A DNA stretch of 7,034 nucleotides, from NCBI GenBank assembly GCA_031272685.1, contig JAISTI010000236.1, positions 1 through 7,034 of the forward strand, given 5' to 3'. Made by a program: the position numbers and the translations under genes. How positions within the stretch are numbered: the first letter of the stretch is position 1; each line of letters starts with the position of its first letter. The notes under the pieces were generated by a model that saw only the letters and a list, made by a program, of their open reading frames with translations, was not told the DNA's origin and ran no database searches. Shown here one piece after another: positions 5,365 through 7,034 of this stretch. This DNA comes from Propionibacteriaceae bacterium. GTDB taxonomy: Bacteria; Actinomycetota; Actinomycetes; Propionibacteriales; Propionibacteriaceae.

Positions 5365-5441
5365 GGCTAGGTAGCTCAGTCGGTAGTAGCGTTCGCCTGA
5401 AAAGTGAAAGGTCGTCGGTTCGATTCCGACCCTAGCCACCA
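5365..5441 (+). tRNA. tRNA-Phe (GAA) with an irregular D arm
   Basis: The acceptor GGCTAGG pairs with CCTAGCC, discriminator A5438, and CCA is encoded at 5439-5441. The anticodon stem TTCGC pairs with GTGAA (one G-U) around CTGAAAA, anticodon GAA at 5399-5401. The T stem and TTCGATT loop are standard. The D arm is odd: after GCTC and the loop AGTCGGTA comes GTAGC where GAGC is expected, so there is one extra T (5387). Either the T is bulged, keeping the C13-G22 pair, or the stem has three pairs. The rest is canonical, so the gene is probably functional unless the extra base is a sequencing error. Confidence 0.93.
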
Positions 5442-5461
5442 CCAGCCCTGCCGCACCCGCC

Positions 5462-5476
5462 GGCCGGCCGTCGGCC
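5462..5476. terminator. GC-rich hairpin in the tRNA/ferredoxin convergent gap
   Basis: GGCCG (5462-5466) and CGGCC (5472-5476) can pair around a five-base loop in the 40-base gap between tRNA-Phe and the converging ferredoxin gene. Its place suits a shared terminator, but there is no T-tract on either strand and the stem is short, so this is only a candidate. Confidence 0.25.
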
Positions 5477-5481
5477 TTCCG

Positions 5482-5709
5482 TCAGCTTGTATGCTCCACA
5501 ATCTTCAGCGCGTGGTGCGGGCACCGGGCGACGACCGCGCGAAGCTTGTCCGCCAATTCCGGGGTGTCGGCATGCGTGGGGTTCACCCACGGCCGCTCGC
5601 TGACGTTGAACACTTCGGGCATCCCGCGGACGCATTCGGCGGCGTGCACGCACAGCTCCCGCTCGTCGGAGACGTCGAGGATCGGGCCGGTGTACAGCTT
5701 GAGTCCCAT
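5482..5709 (-). CDS. Small 4Fe-4S mono-cluster ferredoxin (divergent Fer4_19 type)
   Basis: A 75-residue soluble protein with Cys20-Val-His-Ala-x-x-Cys26, then RGMPEVFN, RPWVNP (residues 39-44) and Arg62-Cys63-Pro-x-x-Ala-Leu. This order is the signature of the divergent 4Fe-4S mono-cluster family (C-x-H-x3-C ... PEVF ... PW ... CPxxAL). It probably carries electrons or senses redox state in the cytoplasm; the partner is not visible. Only three Cys are present, as is usual in this family, so another residue (perhaps His22) or a 3Fe-4S form may complete the cluster; the common CPSGAL is CPHHAL here. ATG at 5709 has a good Shine-Dalgarno. It starts 23 bases after the glgP stop on the same strand and is probably in the same operon. 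Confidence 0.85.
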   Translation of the reverse strand: MGLKLYTGPILDVSDERELCVHAAECVRGMPEVFNVSERPWVNPTHADTPELADKLRAVVARCPHHALKIVEHTS

Positions 5710-5712
5710 ATT

Positions 5713-5718
5713 CCCTCC
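5713..5718 (-). promoter_or_regulatory. Ribosome binding site of the ferredoxin gene
   Basis: On the minus strand the sequence reads GGAGGG, three bases before the ATG at 5709. It is the only strong Shine-Dalgarno in the window, it fixes the ferredoxin start, and it indicates efficient translation of this gene within the glgP transcript. Confidence 0.8.
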
Positions 5719-5732
5719 AAGAAAGTTGTCTT

Positions 5733-7034
5733 TCAGTGCAGACTAGCGGCATTCCAAATCTTCGCCAAGTATTCGTGGATGGCGCGGTCGGAGGAAAAGT
5801 ATCCGGAACGGGCGGTGTTCAGGATAGCCGAACGCGTCCAGGCGTCTTCGTCGGCGTAGTAGGCGTCCACCCGCGCCTGCGCGTCGAGGTACGACTGGTA
5901 GTCGGCCAGCGCCAGGAAGCGGTCTTCGTACATCAAGTTGGAGACGATTGGGCCGAAGGCGTTGCGGTCGCCGCCGGAGAAATGCCCGGAGGACAGCAAA
6001 TCCAGCACGGCTTTGAGCTGCGGGTTCGCCTCGTAGTATTCATGCGGCTTGTAGCCCTTGGCCTGCAAAGCCTCGACCTCCGGCTCCAGCATCCCGAACA
6101 GGAAGAAGTGGTCGTCCCCGACCCGCTGGCGGATTTCCACGTTGGCGCCGTCTTCGGTGCCGATGGTGAGCGCCCCGTTCAGCGCGAACTTCATGTTGCC
6201 GGTGCCGGAAGCCTCTTTGCCGGCCAGTGAGATTTGCTCGGAGAGGTCGGCCGCCGGGATCAGCCGCTCGGCGAGCATCACGTTGTAGTTGGCGGGGAAC
6301 GCCACCTGCAGCACGCCTTTTACCAGCGGGTCGGCGTTGATCGTCTCGGCCACCTTGTTGATCAAGTAGATGGTCTCTTTGGCGATGCGGTAGCCGGGAG
6401 CGGCCTTCGCGCCGAAGACGAAGGTGCGCGGGGTGACGTCTTCCAGTTTGACCTTGCCGGAGATGATCTGCTCGTAGACGGTGACGATGTGCAGCAGCTT
6501 CAGGCTCTGGCGCTTGTATTCGTGCAGGCGCTTCACCATCACGTCCAGCAGATGCCCGCCGTCCAGGGTGATGCCGTCGCGCACTTTCAACAACTGGAAA
6601 AGCCGCTTCTTGTTGTGGGCTTTCACCTTGCGGAAGGCGTCGCGGAATTCGGAGTCTTCGGCGTACGGCTCCAGCTCTTGCAGGCGTTCGAGGTCGGTCA
6701 GCCAGCCCACGCCGATGGCGTCGGTGATCAGCTCGGACAGCTTCGGGTTTGCCAGCCGCACGAACCGCCGGGGGGTGACGCCGTTCGTCACATTGGTGAA
6801 TTTCTCCGGCCAGAAGGCGGAGAAATCGGGAAGCACCTTGTCGCGCAGCAATTGCGAGTGCAGCTCTGCGACGCCGTTCACTTTCTTGCCGGCGACGGTG
6901 GCGAGGTAGGCCATCCGCACCGAGCGCTCCGGATAGTCGGTGACAATGGCCATATTGCGGGCTTTCAGCTCGTCTCCGGGGTAAGCCTTGCGGACTTCGG
7001 CGAGGAATTCGTCGTTGATGCGCTGGATGATCTC
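5733..7034 (-). CDS. glgP: Glycogen/starch phosphorylase, C-terminal half (5' end beyond the window)
   Basis: The open frame runs from the right edge to TGA at 5733, giving 433 residues of an enzyme usually about 800-850 long. It releases glucose-1-phosphate from alpha-1,4-glucan chain ends with phosphate, using pyridoxal phosphate (GT35 family), in the cytoplasm. Visible signatures, counted from the first visible residue: HSQLL and NVTNGVTPRRF (~residues 80-91), the phosphate-binding KRLHEYKRQ block (168-176; rabbit Lys568, Arg569, Lys574), GAKAAPGY, then SEQISLAGKEASGTGNMKF, whose Lys282 (codon 6189-6191) is the pyridoxal lysine (rabbit Lys680), and NGALTIGTEDGANVEI. All expected active-site pieces of this half are present and the frame is unbroken. 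The terminal 'YFSSDRAIHEYLAKIW' is typical of bacterial GlgP. No N-terminal or promoter information is available here. The ferredoxin gene follows 23 bases downstream. Confidence 0.96.
   Translation of the reverse strand, partial: EIIQRINDEFLAEVRKAYPGDELKARNMAIVTDYPERSVRMAYLATVAGKKVNGVAELHSQLLRDKVLPDFSAFWPEKFTNVTNGVTPRRFVRLANPKLSELITDAIGVGWLTDLERLQELEPYAEDSEFRDAFRKVKAHNKKRLFQLLKVRDGITLDGGHLLDVMVKRLHEYKRQSLKLLHIVTVYEQIISGKVKLEDVTPRTFVFGAKAAPGYRIAKETIYLINKVAETINADPLVKGVLQVAFPANYNVMLAERLIPAADLSEQISLAGKEASGTGNMKFALNGALTIGTEDGANVEIRQRVGDDHFFLFGMLEPEVEALQAKGYKPHEYYEANPQLKAVLDLLSSGHFSGGDRNAFGPIVSNLMYEDRFLALADYQSYLDAQARVDAYYADEDAWTRSAILNTARSGYFSSDRAIHEYLAKIWNAASLH

Noticed and set aside
5404..5859. 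Plus-strand open frame starting inside tRNA-Phe and crossing the ferredoxin and glgP ends
   Set aside because: It starts within a tRNA anticodon arm and runs antisense to two recognised genes.
1..7034. Mobile element, CRISPR array, prophage attachment at the tRNAs or rRNA
   Set aside because: No transposase or integrase, no regular spaced repeats, no duplicated tRNA 3' end, and no rRNA-like stretch were seen.

Overview
The window is GC-rich (roughly two-thirds G+C by eye) and almost fully coding. GTG starts, weak ribosome binding sites, a clustered tRNA-Glu/Asp/Phe block and a divergent 4Fe-4S mono-cluster ferredoxin next to a glycogen phosphorylase all fit a high-GC Gram-positive bacterium (Actinomycetota). 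That assignment is an inference; nothing here fixes the genus. No mobile element, CRISPR array or rRNA was seen, and there is no gene-free stretch over 300 bases.

Layout. Bases 1-97 hold the tail of an upstream plus-strand gene, possibly an N-acetylmuramoyl-L-alanine amidase. A GTG-started gene for an Escherichia coli-type (PhoA) alkaline phosphatase follows (109-2460, plus). A second, paralogous PhoA gene (2466-5090, minus) converges on it with 5 bp between the stop codons. Then come tRNA-Glu(UUC), tRNA-Asp(GUC) and tRNA-Phe(GAA) on the plus strand (5142-5441). Last are two minus-strand genes that read towards the tRNAs: a small ferredoxin (5482-5709) and the C-terminal half of glycogen phosphorylase GlgP (5733 to the right edge).

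The phosphatase pair is the most interesting part. Each protein has an N-terminal PhoA domain with the nucleophilic Ser and nearly all metal ligands, followed in the same frame by a shortened second PhoA-like domain that has lost its recognisable catalytic and metal-binding residues but keeps scaffold motifs and a likely disulfide. Both active domains carry Gly and Ser at the places corresponding to E. coli Asp153 and Asp330, positions where engineered changes are known to raise activity. The two proteins appear to be held at the surface differently. The plus-strand one has a non-cleaved N-terminal membrane anchor and a Pro/Thr/Ser stalk. The minus-strand one has a cleavable signal peptide and a C-terminal 100-residue Ig-like segment with 26 lysines and no acidic residue.

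Working together: the two phosphatases probably release phosphate from organic esters outside the membrane. GlgP releases glucose-1-phosphate from glycogen in the cytoplasm, and the ferredoxin is probably co-transcribed with it. No clear Pho-box was found, so phosphate control of the phosphatases is plausible from their family but not shown by the sequence.
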